From positions 1 to 27,778 of the forward strand of contig JAFPTE010000080.1 in the NCBI GenBank assembly GCA_017400415.1: DNA of 27,778 nucleotides, read 5' to 3'. Shown here one piece after another: positions 15,532 through 22,941 of this stretch; the stretch's first letter is position 1; each line of letters opens with the position of its first letter. The notes beneath the pieces are model-generated. The model searched no databases and was not told the origin of the DNA. It worked only from the letters and a program-made list of their open reading frames with translations. The translations under genes and the position numbers were made by a program. Source of the DNA: Oscillospiraceae bacterium (GTDB lineage Bacteria; Bacillota; Clostridia; Oscillospirales; Oscillospiraceae).

Positions 15532-16257
15532 ATGGGACTTTTTAAAAAGCCGAGCATAAGAAAGGACCTTACTCCCAGCTGCACCGCCGTCATCGCCGCC
15601 GGAGGCACCTCCAGCCGTATGGGCGGGGAGGACAAGCTCTTCTGCACCCTGGGCGGGAAGCCGGTCATTCTGCGGACCGTGGAGGCCTTTCAGAGCTGTG
15701 AGAATATCGATAATATAATTATAGTCACAAGGCCCGACAGCCTGGAGAAGATTTCCGATCTCTGCTCTGAAAGCGGCATGACCAAGGTCCGGGCGGTCGT
15801 GTCGGGGGGCGACACCAGGCAGAAGTCCGTTATGGCCGGTCTGGCGGCCATGCCCAGGGAGTCCGCCCTGGTGGCCATCCATGACGGGGCCCGGCCCCTG
15901 GTGACGGAGGAGATTATCCGTCAGGCCATAATCAAGGCCACCAAGTATTCCGCCGCCGCCCCTGCCGTGAAGGTCACGGACACGGTGAAGAGCGTGAAGG
16001 ACGGGGTGGCCGGCGCCGCTCCGGACCGGGAGAGCCTGCGGCTTGTGCAGACCCCCCAGGTCTTCCGCCGGGAGATAATCCTGGCCGCCCTGGAGTCCGC
16101 CAGGGCCAAGGGGAAGGAGTACACCGACGAGACCGGGGCCGTGGAGGCCATCGGCGGCACCGTGTATCTGATCGAGGGCAGCCCCCGGAACCTGAAAATC
16201 ACCACTCCCACGGACCTTCTGGTGGCGGAGGCCTTTCTGAAGGAGGACGGTCAATGA
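15532..16257 (+). CDS. ispD: 2-C-methyl-D-erythritol 4-phosphate cytidylyltransferase (IspD)
   Basis: This 241-residue enzyme joins CTP and MEP to make CDP-ME in the MEP isoprenoid pathway. The nucleotide-binding signature is IAAGGTSSRMGG at residues 21-32, with Lys35 shortly after. The DGARP motif, the TDETGAVEA segment and the ITTPTDL stretch near the C-terminus all match the family. Seventeen residues at the N-terminus precede the conserved core, which is a slight extension. The ATG at 15532 has GAGGGGA (15516-15522) upstream. Its stop overlaps the ispF start (ATGA), so the two consecutive-pathway enzymes are coupled; in some bacteria they are fused. Confidence 0.96.
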   Translation: MGLFKKPSIRKDLTPSCTAVIAAGGTSSRMGGEDKLFCTLGGKPVILRTVEAFQSCENIDNIIIVTRPDSLEKISDLCSESGMTKVRAVVSGGDTRQKSVMAGLAAMPRESALVAIHDGARPLVTEEIIRQAIIKATKYSAAAPAVKVTDTVKSVKDGVAGAAPDRESLRLVQTPQVFRREIILAALESARAKGKEYTDETGAVEAIGGTVYLIEGSPRNLKITTPTDLLVAEAFLKEDGQ

Positions 16258-16721
16258 GAATCGGCCACGGATATGATGTCCACCGGCTGGTGGAGGGCCG
16301 CCGCTGCGTTATCTGCGGGGTGGAGGTGCCCTCGCCTCTGGGCCTTCTGGGCCACTCCGACGCCGACGTGGCCGCCCACGCACTGATGGACGCCATGCTG
16401 GGCGCCGCCGCCCTTGGCGATATAGGCCACCTGTTCCCGGATAAGGACCCGGCTTACGAGGGGGCCGACAGCATGGTGCTGCTGGAACGAGTCAACGAGC
16501 TCATACGCTCCCGGGGCTACGCCCTGGGCAACGCCGATATAACCGTCATAGCCCAGAAGCCGAAGCTGGCGCCCTACATACAGGATATGCGCCGGACCCT
16601 GGCAGACCGTCTGGGGGTGGACGTGGACCGGATCAGCGTCAAGGCCACCACGGAAGAGGGCCTGGGCTTTACCGGCACCCTGGAGGGCATTGCGGCCCAC
16701 GCCGTGGTGCTTCTGAACTGA
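16254..16721 (+). CDS. ispF: 2-C-methyl-D-erythritol 2,4-cyclodiphosphate synthase (IspF)
   Basis: This 155-residue protein is the normal IspF length. It forms a trimer that cyclises CDP-ME 2-phosphate to MEcPP with loss of CMP. Metal ligands are Asp8 and His10 in GYDVH and His42 in the GHSDADVAAH block. The substrate-binding region SVKATTEEGLGFTG is near the C-terminus. The start ATG overlaps the ispD stop. With IspH encoded about 830 bases upstream of ispD, three MEP-pathway enzymes are encoded within 3.3 kb. IspE, IspG and Dxs are not in the window. Confidence 0.97.
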   Translation: MRIGHGYDVHRLVEGRRCVICGVEVPSPLGLLGHSDADVAAHALMDAMLGAAALGDIGHLFPDKDPAYEGADSMVLLERVNELIRSRGYALGNADITVIAQKPKLAPYIQDMRRTLADRLGVDVDRISVKATTEEGLGFTGTLEGIAAHAVVLLN

Positions 16722-16735
16722 AGAAATATTATGTA

Positions 16736-16792
16736 CCTCCCGTCATAGAATGTTACGGTCCCCGTTTGGGGACCGTAATCCTTACCGGGAGG
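16736..16792 (+). promoter_or_regulatory. Nested RNA structure predicted to hide the DUF3343 ribosome-binding site
   Basis: An 11-base perfect hairpin, TTACGGTCCCC (16753-16763) with GGGGACCGTAA (16768-16778) and loop GTTT, is enclosed by an outer 7-base stem. In the outer stem CCTCCCG (16736-16742) pairs with CGGGAGG (16786-16792), which is the SD of the DUF3343 gene. No T-run follows, so it is not a standard terminator. It may be a translational switch. Confidence 0.5.
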
Positions 16793-16800
16793 ATATTTTT

Positions 16801-17052
16801 ATGCCTTATTATATTCTGACCTGCCGGTCCCTGACCTATGCTCAGCGGGCCCGGGAGGTCCTTTCCGCCGCCGGCTTCCGTGGGGCGGTGATAAAAACGC
16901 CGGGGGCCATAGCCGCCTCCGGCTGCGGCTACTCCGTAAAGCTCCTGCGGGGCAGGCTTGAGGACGCCCTGGCTCTGCTGGGGAAGCAGGGCCTGGGGCC
17001 CAGAAAAATCTTCCTCGAGGCTGCGGACGGGTACCGGGAGGTCAGGCCGTGA
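16801..17052 (+). CDS. DUF3343 protein, putative Se/S carrier
   Basis: This 83-residue protein matches the DUF3343 family, described in Pfam as putative Se/S carrier-like. It starts MPYYILTCRSLTYAQRA and contains the conserved glycine-cysteine segment SGCGYSVK with Cys42, the likely carrier residue. The ATG at 16801 is chosen because GGAGG (16788-16792) is 8 bases upstream; an in-frame TTG at 16750 lies ahead of the leader hairpin. The stop overlaps the GTG start of the cysteine-desulfurase-family gene, a pairing known in selenium-linked clusters. That suggests it accepts sulfur or selenium from the enzyme next door, which is inference from family and context. Confidence 0.82.
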   Translation: MPYYILTCRSLTYAQRAREVLSAAGFRGAVIKTPGAIAASGCGYSVKLLRGRLEDALALLGKQGLGPRKIFLEAADGYREVRP

Positions 17053-18167
17053 TCTATTTTGACGCCGCCGCCACAACTCTGCAGAAGCCGCCCCAGGTTG
17101 CAGAGGCTGTCCTCCGGGCCATGAAAAGCCTGGGAAGCCCTGGCCGGGGCGGCCACAGGTACGCCATGGAGGCCGCCGAGGCGGTGTATAACTGCCGGAA
17201 AAAGGCGGCGGCCATGTTCTCGGCGCCGGGCCCCGAGAACGTGATTTTTACCTTCAACGCCACCCATGGGCTGAATATTGCTGTCCGGAGTCTGGCGGAG
17301 CGGGGGGACCGGGTGGTGATATCCGCCTGGGAGCACAATGCGGTCCTGCGGCCCCTGACCGCCGCCGGAGCCAATATCGCCGTTGCCCGGGACCGGGCCT
17401 TCTGCCCGGAGGAGACGGCGGAGTCCTTCCGGCGGGAGCTGGATAAGGGGGCCAGGGCCTGCTTTGTGAACATGGTCTCCAACGTGTCCGGCTATGTGCT
17501 GCCGGTGTATGAGATAGCCGCCCTCTGCCGTGAGCGGGGAGTGCCCCTGGCGGTGGACGCCTCCCAGGCCGCCGGCACAATGGAAATCGACTGGGAAAGG
17601 CTTGGGGCGGCCTTTGTGGCCATGCCGGGACATAAGGGCCTTTACGGCCCCCAGGGCACGGGCCTGCTCATAGTGGGCGCCGGGGCGCAGCCGGTACTGT
17701 ACGGCGGCACCGGCTCCGACTCCGCCCTTCCGGAGATGCCGGACTTCCTGCCGGACCGGCTGGAGGCCGGGACCCACAATACCGCCGGCATAGCGGGCCT
17801 CTCCGCCGCCCTGGACTGGGTCCGGGGCCGGGAGGGGAGGATTGCCGGGCTGGAGCGGGAGCTTGTGAGCCTGGCAGCCCGTGGACTTGAGAGCATACCG
17901 GGAGCGGAGGTTTACCGTGACAAAACCGGGGAAAGCCAGGGGGGAGTTTTAAGCTTCAACCTCTCCGGCCGGGACCCGGAGGAGCTGGCAGAGAGGCTGG
18001 GCAGGAGGGGCTTTGCCCTCCGGGCAGGGCTCCACTGCGCCCCTCTGGCCCACAAAAGCCTGGGCACCTTCCCCGCAGGAACGGTGCGCCTGAGCTTTTC
18101 CGCCTTCAACAGACCCGATGAGGTAAGCCGCCTTGTGTGGACCGTGCGGGATGAGGCAGGATTGTGA
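17049..18167 (+). CDS. Cysteine desulfurase family protein (class V aminotransferase fold)
   Basis: This 372-residue PLP enzyme is of the cysteine desulfurase/selenocysteine lyase type. The PLP lysine is Lys196 in MPGHKGLYGPQG, the cofactor Asp170 and Gln173 are in DASQ, and the early motif IYFDAAATT is present. The active-site cysteine is Cys330 in RAGLHCAP, with Arg325 before it. The sequence resembles the EF2568-like subfamily, often found with DUF3343 in selenium metabolism. It should take S or Se from cysteine or selenocysteine and pass it to a carrier. The GTG at 17049 has GGGAGG (17036-17041) upstream. No iscU, sufU or tRNA-thiolation gene lies nearby, so it is probably not the main Fe-S cluster enzyme. 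Confidence 0.9.
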   Translation: MIYFDAAATTLQKPPQVAEAVLRAMKSLGSPGRGGHRYAMEAAEAVYNCRKKAAAMFSAPGPENVIFTFNATHGLNIAVRSLAERGDRVVISAWEHNAVLRPLTAAGANIAVARDRAFCPEETAESFRRELDKGARACFVNMVSNVSGYVLPVYEIAALCRERGVPLAVDASQAAGTMEIDWERLGAAFVAMPGHKGLYGPQGTGLLIVGAGAQPVLYGGTGSDSALPEMPDFLPDRLEAGTHNTAGIAGLSAALDWVRGREGRIAGLERELVSLAARGLESIPGAEVYRDKTGESQGGVLSFNLSGRDPEELAERLGRRGFALRAGLHCAPLAHKSLGTFPAGTVRLSFSAFNRPDEVSRLVWTVRDEAGL

Positions 18168-18196
18168 AATATATTTAAATATTTGCCCTTCTGAAC

Positions 18197-18226
18197 TTGC
18201 GCAGAGGGGGCTGTATATGCTATAAT
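18197..18226 (+). promoter_or_regulatory. Consensus extended -10 promoter for cdaA-cdaR
   Basis: TTGCGC (18197-18202) and a perfect TATAAT (18221-18226) are 18 bases apart. TG at 18218-18219 makes an extended -10. The surrounding gap (18168-18277) is AT-rich. The start would be near 18233, about 45 bases ahead of the cdaA ATG. Confidence 0.85.
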
Positions 18227-18277
18227 ATATTGATTAATAATGGCGGCATTATGTGCTCCCGCCCTTTGGAGGATACC

Positions 18278-19144
18278 ATGGACCGAGTTCAGGAATGGCT
18301 GGGTACAGCCTGGTACTATATACAGAACTCTGCTCAGATCGTCACGGTCTGGGATGTGCTCGACATGGCCATTGTGGCCTTCCTAATCTATAAGCTGCTG
18401 ACCTTTGTGCAGAAGACCAACTCAGCCAACGTCATCAAGGGAATAATGATCCTGCTGGTGGCCATGCTGCTGGCGTACGTTATGCACCTTTCCGTGCTGA
18501 GCTATCTGCTGAACAGGATTTTCGAGCTGGGCATCTTCATCCTGGTAATCCTGTTCCAGCCGGAGATCCGCCGCATTCTGGAGCAGATGGGCAACTCCAA
18601 GCTCACCGACTTCATGGGCGGCCGCCAGAACAACCAGGACCTGGATTCCGCCATCACCCAGACCGTCCTGGCCTGCACGGATATGTCCGAGAGCCGCACC
18701 GGCGCCCTCATAGTCTTTGAGCGCAGCGTGAACCTGGACGCCTATATAAAAACCGGCACCATCGTGGACGCCGCCCCGGTGGTGGAGCTTCTGAAGAACA
18801 TCTTCTACAACAAGGCCCCCCTCCACGACGGTGCAGTAATAATCCGTGACGGGCGCATTGCCGGCGCCGCCTGCATGCTGCCCCTCTCCGGCAACAACAA
18901 CATAAGCCGCTCCCTGGGCATGCGCCACAGAGCCGGCATCGGCATGAGCGAGCGGTCTGACGCCGTGGTGGTCATAGTCTCGGAGGAGACCGGCGATATC
19001 TCCGTGGCCATCGAGGGCATGCTGAAGCGGGGCGTGGCCCCCGAAACCCTGGAGAAGCTCATCCGGGCGGAGCTCCTGCCCGACGACAAGCAGAAGAAGG
19101 GCTTTTTCAGCGGCATAAGAAGCCTGACAGGCTCCGGGAGGTAA
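18278..19144 (+). CDS. cdaA: Diadenylate cyclase CdaA (c-di-AMP synthase)
   Basis: This 288-residue membrane enzyme makes cyclic di-AMP from two ATP. Three hydrophobic segments lie at about residues 28-44, 53-70 and 77-94. The cytoplasmic DAC domain follows with the catalytic DGA motif (184-186, in LHDGAVII) and RHR (216-218, in GMRHRAG). The ATG at 18278 is chosen because GGAGG (18268-18272) is just upstream and translation from the in-frame TTG at 18197 would begin inside the promoter. cdaR follows after 3 bases. In Firmicutes c-di-AMP controls potassium and osmolyte transport and cell-wall balance. Its usual third partner, glmM, is not next in line here. Confidence 0.97.
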   Translation: MDRVQEWLGTAWYYIQNSAQIVTVWDVLDMAIVAFLIYKLLTFVQKTNSANVIKGIMILLVAMLLAYVMHLSVLSYLLNRIFELGIFILVILFQPEIRRILEQMGNSKLTDFMGGRQNNQDLDSAITQTVLACTDMSESRTGALIVFERSVNLDAYIKTGTIVDAAPVVELLKNIFYNKAPLHDGAVIIRDGRIAGAACMLPLSGNNNISRSLGMRHRAGIGMSERSDAVVVIVSEETGDISVAIEGMLKRGVAPETLEKLIRAELLPDDKQKKGFFSGIRSLTGSGR

Positions 19145-19147
19145 GAG

Positions 19148-20524
19148 ATGGCTGCAGTTCAGAAGAAGAAAAAGCATGAGGGCACCTCTACAGGCACAAG
19201 GGTACTGTATATCATAATCGCAATCATCGCCTCCGTGGCTCTCTGGGCGTATATCACCTTCGTGGAAAACCCCCAGATGACCACCACGGTGTACGATATC
19301 CCCATCCGCCTCTCCGGCGACAGGATGCTGACGGATAATGACCTTATCCTTACGAACACCTCCCCGGGCACCGTGGACGTGACCTTCTCCGGCCGGTGGT
19401 ACAATCTGAGCAGCCTCCGGAAGGAGAGCATTGTTGCCGTGGTGGACGTCTCCACCATCATCACCCAGCGGGGCGGCAGCGCCGGCAGCTACATGCTGCC
19501 CTACAAGCTCAGCTATGTGGACAGCGGGGAGAACGTTACCGGCGCCACCATAACCATCGACAGCGCCAGCAACACCTCCGTCACCGTGGACATCGAGGAG
19601 CGCATAACCGCCCGGATCCCGGTGCAGGGAACCTATGACGGCACCATTGCGGAGGGCTTCCGGAGCGAGGGCGTGTCCTTCTCTTCGGACACCATCCAGG
19701 TCTCCGGGTCCAGGGCCGTCGTGAGCCAGGTGGCCTACGCAAAGGTGGGCATCTCCCGGACAGAGTACACCAAGACCACCAGCCAGGAGTCCGAGATAAC
19801 CCTCATTGACCGGGAGGGCAACGAGATGAGCAAGGATAACCTTACTCTCAGCCAGAACACCGTGGTGGTCACCCTGAAGGTCAGCAAGATCAAGGACGTA
19901 CCCCTCACGGTCACCCTTATCCACGGCCACGCCACCAACGACGGCAACACCACCCGCATAATCGAGCCCGCCTATGTGACTATCTCCGGCGACCCGGAGA
20001 TCCTGGACGGCATCAATTCCCTGAACGTGGGCACCATCGACACCACAAAGGTCACCGTGAACGATACCCTCAGCTTCCCCATCCAGCTGCCCAATGACGT
20101 TACGAACCTCACAGGCAGCGCCGTGGCAAAGGTCCGGCTGAGCTTCTCCAGCGATATCACCACCACCAGCGTCTCGGTCAGCAATATCGAGTGCAGCAAC
20201 GTTTCCGAGGGCTATGTGGCCCGGCCCATCACTGAGAGCCTGGTGGTCACCCTCCGGGGTCCCCAGGCCAGCATAGCCGAGATAACCGGCAGCGACGTTA
20301 TGGTCATTGCGGACCTGTCCTCTGCCGGCAGCGTCACCGGCGTCACCACAGTCTCCGCAAAGGTCTATCCTCTGGGCTTCCTGGATGTGGACGCCGTGGG
20401 CGAGGATTACCGGGTAACCGTGGCGGTGTACGTGGCAGGGACGGAGCCCCAGACCCAGTCTCCCGCCATGCCCAGCGTCATCTGGGATGAGAACAATTCG
20501 GGCACCGGGGGAGCGGCGGGCTGA
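19148..20524 (+). CDS. cdaR: YbbR-domain protein CdaR (regulator of CdaA)
   Basis: The 458-residue product starts with a Lys-rich cytoplasmic stretch, then one membrane segment at about residues 18-38. The remaining extracytoplasmic part is beta-rich, made of repeated YbbR domains, probably four of roughly 85-95 residues each. Recurring blocks such as VYDIPIRL, ARIPVQGTYDG and DVPLTVTLIHG mark the repeat starts. CdaR binds and modulates CdaA at the membrane. The ATG at 19148 has GGGAGG (19136-19141) upstream, overlapping the cdaA stop region. The stop TGA shares bases with the next ATG (TGATG). The C-terminus is Pro/Gly/Ser-rich. Confidence 0.92.
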   Translation: MAAVQKKKKHEGTSTGTRVLYIIIAIIASVALWAYITFVENPQMTTTVYDIPIRLSGDRMLTDNDLILTNTSPGTVDVTFSGRWYNLSSLRKESIVAVVDVSTIITQRGGSAGSYMLPYKLSYVDSGENVTGATITIDSASNTSVTVDIEERITARIPVQGTYDGTIAEGFRSEGVSFSSDTIQVSGSRAVVSQVAYAKVGISRTEYTKTTSQESEITLIDREGNEMSKDNLTLSQNTVVVTLKVSKIKDVPLTVTLIHGHATNDGNTTRIIEPAYVTISGDPEILDGINSLNVGTIDTTKVTVNDTLSFPIQLPNDVTNLTGSAVAKVRLSFSSDITTTSVSVSNIECSNVSEGYVARPITESLVVTLRGPQASIAEITGSDVMVIADLSSAGSVTGVTTVSAKVYPLGFLDVDAVGEDYRVTVAVYVAGTEPQTQSPAMPSVIWDENNSGTGGAAG

Positions 20525-21411
20525 TGTTCGGCTACGTACGCCCTCTGCTGCCGGAGCTGACCATCAAGGACTTCCAGCGCTTCCGGGCTGCCTACTGCGG
20601 CGTTTGCCATGAGTTGGGCAGGTCCTGCGGCCCCGCCGCAAGAATGATACTGAGCTACGATTTCGTCTTTCTCTATATGCTGCTTTACAGAAGCTCCCGG
20701 GCGCCGGAGCTGAAAATCCGCCGGTGTCCCGTGGCCCCCGTAAAGGGCCGGTGCGTGGCGGAGTCCTCCCCGGAGCTTAAAAAAGCGGCGGCACAGAGCC
20801 TTATCCTGGCCTGCAAAAAGGCGGAGGACGACAGGGCCGACGAGAAAGCGGGAAAGCGCCTGGGCGCCGCCGGCGTCCTGGCCGTGCTCTCCGGCGCCCT
20901 CCGAAGAGCCCGGGAGGCGGAGAGCGGCTACTATGAAACCGTCTCCGAAAAGCTCTCGCAGCTGGCGGAAATGGAGAAACAGGGCGAGAAGAGCCTTGAC
21001 CGGGCTGCCGACGCCTTTGCGTCCCTGCTGGCGGCGGCCTCCGAGGACAGGATTATTTCACAGATACTGTATCACACCGGCCGCATCATCTACATTGCGG
21101 ATGGGGCGGACGACCTGGCCCGGGACGCAGAAGCGGGCCGCTATAACCCGGTCGCAATGCGCTTCGGCATTGGGGACGGCCGCCTGACGGACGAGGCCCG
21201 TGACGGTCTCCGAAGGACCCTGCAGGGGTCCCTGGCGGTGCTGGCTGCGGACTTTGAACTTCTGGAGGAGAGCTGGTTCTCCGGAGTTTTGGGCAACATA
21301 ATATACCTGGGGCTGCCGGACATGTGCGAAAGGGTCCTCACCGGGACCTGGAAGCCGGACGGACGGGGGCCCCGGGACAAGGATAATTACCGGATGGGAG
21401 AAGGGCAATGA
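20524..21411 (+). CDS. DUF5685 family protein, function unknown
   Basis: This 295-residue, mainly helical protein fits the DUF5685 family, with N-terminus MFGYVRPLLPELTIKDFQRF. A cysteine pair CGVC (Cys25, Cys28) is followed by Cys35, Cys68 and Cys77, a possible metal site. Two aspartate-rich helices are striking: EDDRAD (Asp102, 103, 106) and DGADDLARD (193-201), followed by GRYNP. The spacing and pattern recall the paired Asp motifs that bind magnesium in class I isoprenoid-synthase-fold enzymes. This is my inference, not an established function. No signal peptide or clear membrane segment is seen. The gene is coupled to cdaR (TGATG) and to the J-domain gene (ATGA). Confidence 0.75.
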   Translation: MFGYVRPLLPELTIKDFQRFRAAYCGVCHELGRSCGPAARMILSYDFVFLYMLLYRSSRAPELKIRRCPVAPVKGRCVAESSPELKKAAAQSLILACKKAEDDRADEKAGKRLGAAGVLAVLSGALRRAREAESGYYETVSEKLSQLAEMEKQGEKSLDRAADAFASLLAAASEDRIISQILYHTGRIIYIADGADDLARDAEAGRYNPVAMRFGIGDGRLTDEARDGLRRTLQGSLAVLAADFELLEESWFSGVLGNIIYLGLPDMCERVLTGTWKPDGRGPRDKDNYRMGEGQ

Positions 21412-22016
21412 ACGACCCCTATGCTGTTCTGGGCGTCTCGCCGGACTGCAGCGATGCGGAGCTGAAAAAGGCCTACCGTGAGCTGGTCCGGAAGTACCAC
21501 CCGGACAACTACCACGACAATCCCCTGGCGGACCTGGCAGAGGAGAAGATGAAGACCATAAACGAGGCCTATGACATGGCCCAGAAGCTCCGCCAGAGCG
21601 GCGCCTCCGGCCATGCCGGCGCCTCCTACGGTCAGTCCGCCTCTCACAGCTCCTATAACACCTATACGGATACCAATGCAGGCATGTACGCCGCAATCCG
21701 CTCCGCCATCGCCGCCGGCGACCTGGAGAGGGCGGAGGCCATGCTTGATTCCATGGCGGACAGAGGTGCCCAGTGGAATTACCTGATGGGCATGATTTAC
21801 TACAAGCGGGGCTGGCTGGATGAGGCCGCAGGCCTTTTCCAGACCGCCTACACCATGGAGCCCGGAAACCCGGAGTACGTCCAGGCCTACAACAGCGTGA
21901 ACCGGGCCGGGTATCCCTACCGCTACACCCGCTCCGCCCCGGTGGCCGGAGGCGGCGATATGTGCAGCATATGCACGGCGGTAATGTGCGCCAATATGCT
22001 CTGCCGGCCCTGCTGA
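21408..22016 (+). CDS. J-domain protein with cysteine-rich C-terminal tail
   Basis: The product is 202 residues. Residues 3-62 form a J domain with the DnaK-activating HPD motif at 31-33 (RKYHPDNY). A Gly/Ser/Ala linker follows. The region from about 98 to 162 looks like tetratricopeptide-type helices (AIAAGDLERAEAMLDSM, YYKRGWLDEAAGLFQTAY). The last 17 residues hold five cysteines (186, 189, 194, 199, 202), which may bind zinc or another metal. It lacks the zinc-finger and substrate domains of DnaJ, so it is not DnaJ itself. Coupling to the DUF5685 gene by an ATGA overlap suggests a DnaK co-chaperone for that protein or its complex, which is inference. Confidence 0.85.
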   Translation: MNDPYAVLGVSPDCSDAELKKAYRELVRKYHPDNYHDNPLADLAEEKMKTINEAYDMAQKLRQSGASGHAGASYGQSASHSSYNTYTDTNAGMYAAIRSAIAAGDLERAEAMLDSMADRGAQWNYLMGMIYYKRGWLDEAAGLFQTAYTMEPGNPEYVQAYNSVNRAGYPYRYTRSAPVAGGGDMCSICTAVMCANMLCRPC

Positions 22017-22053
22017 CAGAGCTGAGATTGATATTTTCGGGAGGAAGAAACAA

Positions 22054-22932
22054 ATGATAAAGAGCATGACGGGCTATGGCTGTGCCAAGGGCGTCTCGGG
22101 GAAGCTCAATATCACGGTGGAGCTGAGAAGCGTCAACAACCGCTTCCTGGATGTGTCCATCCACATCCCCCGGGTCTACACCGTCCTGGAGGACGGCATA
22201 AAGGCCCAGGTGCAGAAGGCCATATCCCGGGGCAAGGTGGACGTTTACGTAACCATTGACGCCTCGGAGGCGGACGGCATCACCGTCAGCGTGAACGAGC
22301 CTGTGGCGGAGGCCTACGCAGCCGCCGTCAGGACCCTTTCGGAGCGCTTCGGCGTTCAGAACACCCTGACCGCCGTGGACCTGGCAAAGATGCAGGACGT
22401 GCTGTTCGTCACGAGACAGGAGGCGGACGTGGAGGCCCTGGGCAGGGACATCTCCGAGATACTGGAAAGAGCACTTCAGGACTTTGACGCCATGCGCACA
22501 AGAGAGGGCGAGAAGCTCAGAGACGACGTTCTGAGCAGAGCGGACCTTATCGAGTCCCTGACCCATGAAATCGAGGAGCGGAGCCCGGAGACCGTGAAGG
22601 AGTACCGGGAAAAGCTCACAAGGCGCATGAACGAGGTCCTTTCAACCGCCGGGGTGGACGAGCAGAGAATTCTGCAGGAGGCCGCCATCTACGCCGACAA
22701 GACCGCCGTGGCGGAGGAGACCGTGCGGCTTCTCAGCCACATCTCCCAGCTGCGGCTTATGATGAAGTCGGCAGAGCCCGTGGGCAGGAAGCTGGACTTC
22801 CTTATCCAGGAGTTCAACCGGGAGGCCAATACCATCGGCTCCAAATGCTCCGATATCGATATCACCCGGAAGGTGGTCACCGTCAAGGGCGAAATCGAGA
22901 AGATCCGTGAGCAGGTCCAGAACATCGAATGA
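22054..22932 (+). CDS. yicC: YicC/YloC family endoribonuclease
   Basis: This 292-residue protein starts MIKSMTGYG, the family hallmark, followed by ELRSVNNRFLD. The conserved C-terminal domain (DUF1732) contains RLLSHISQLR and GRKLDFLIQEFNREANTIGSK. Family members are reported to act as endoribonucleases, for example on small RNAs in E. coli and in B. subtilis YloC. The ATG at 22054 has GGGAGGA (22039-22045) upstream. A 37-base gap precedes it with no clear promoter. It heads the block yicC-remA-gmk-rpoZ, the same order as in B. subtilis. Confidence 0.93.
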   Translation: MIKSMTGYGCAKGVSGKLNITVELRSVNNRFLDVSIHIPRVYTVLEDGIKAQVQKAISRGKVDVYVTIDASEADGITVSVNEPVAEAYAAAVRTLSERFGVQNTLTAVDLAKMQDVLFVTRQEADVEALGRDISEILERALQDFDAMRTREGEKLRDDVLSRADLIESLTHEIEERSPETVKEYREKLTRRMNEVLSTAGVDEQRILQEAAIYADKTAVAEETVRLLSHISQLRLMMKSAEPVGRKLDFLIQEFNREANTIGSKCSDIDITRKVVTVKGEIEKIREQVQNIE

Positions 22933-22941
22933 GGTGACAGA

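Noticed and set aside
14332..16254. Very long antisense open frame (640 codons) across S1, the terminator and ispD
   Set aside because: It spans two confidently identified genes and a terminator on the other strand. The translation is low-complexity Gly/Leu/Asp-rich, so it is a shadow of codon bias.
16753..16778. 11-bp hairpin before the DUF3343 gene read as an intrinsic terminator
   Set aside because: No T-run follows on either strand. A leader structure involving the SD fits better.
18197..18277. Longer in-frame start for cdaA at TTG 18197
   Set aside because: The codons coincide with the -35 and -10 elements and encode no conserved residues; ATG 18278 has a good SD.
21058..22566. Long antisense open frame (502 codons) over the DUF5685, J-domain and yicC genes
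   Set aside because: It covers three recognised + strand genes, shows no motif and has an Arg/Pro/Cys-rich low-complexity middle.
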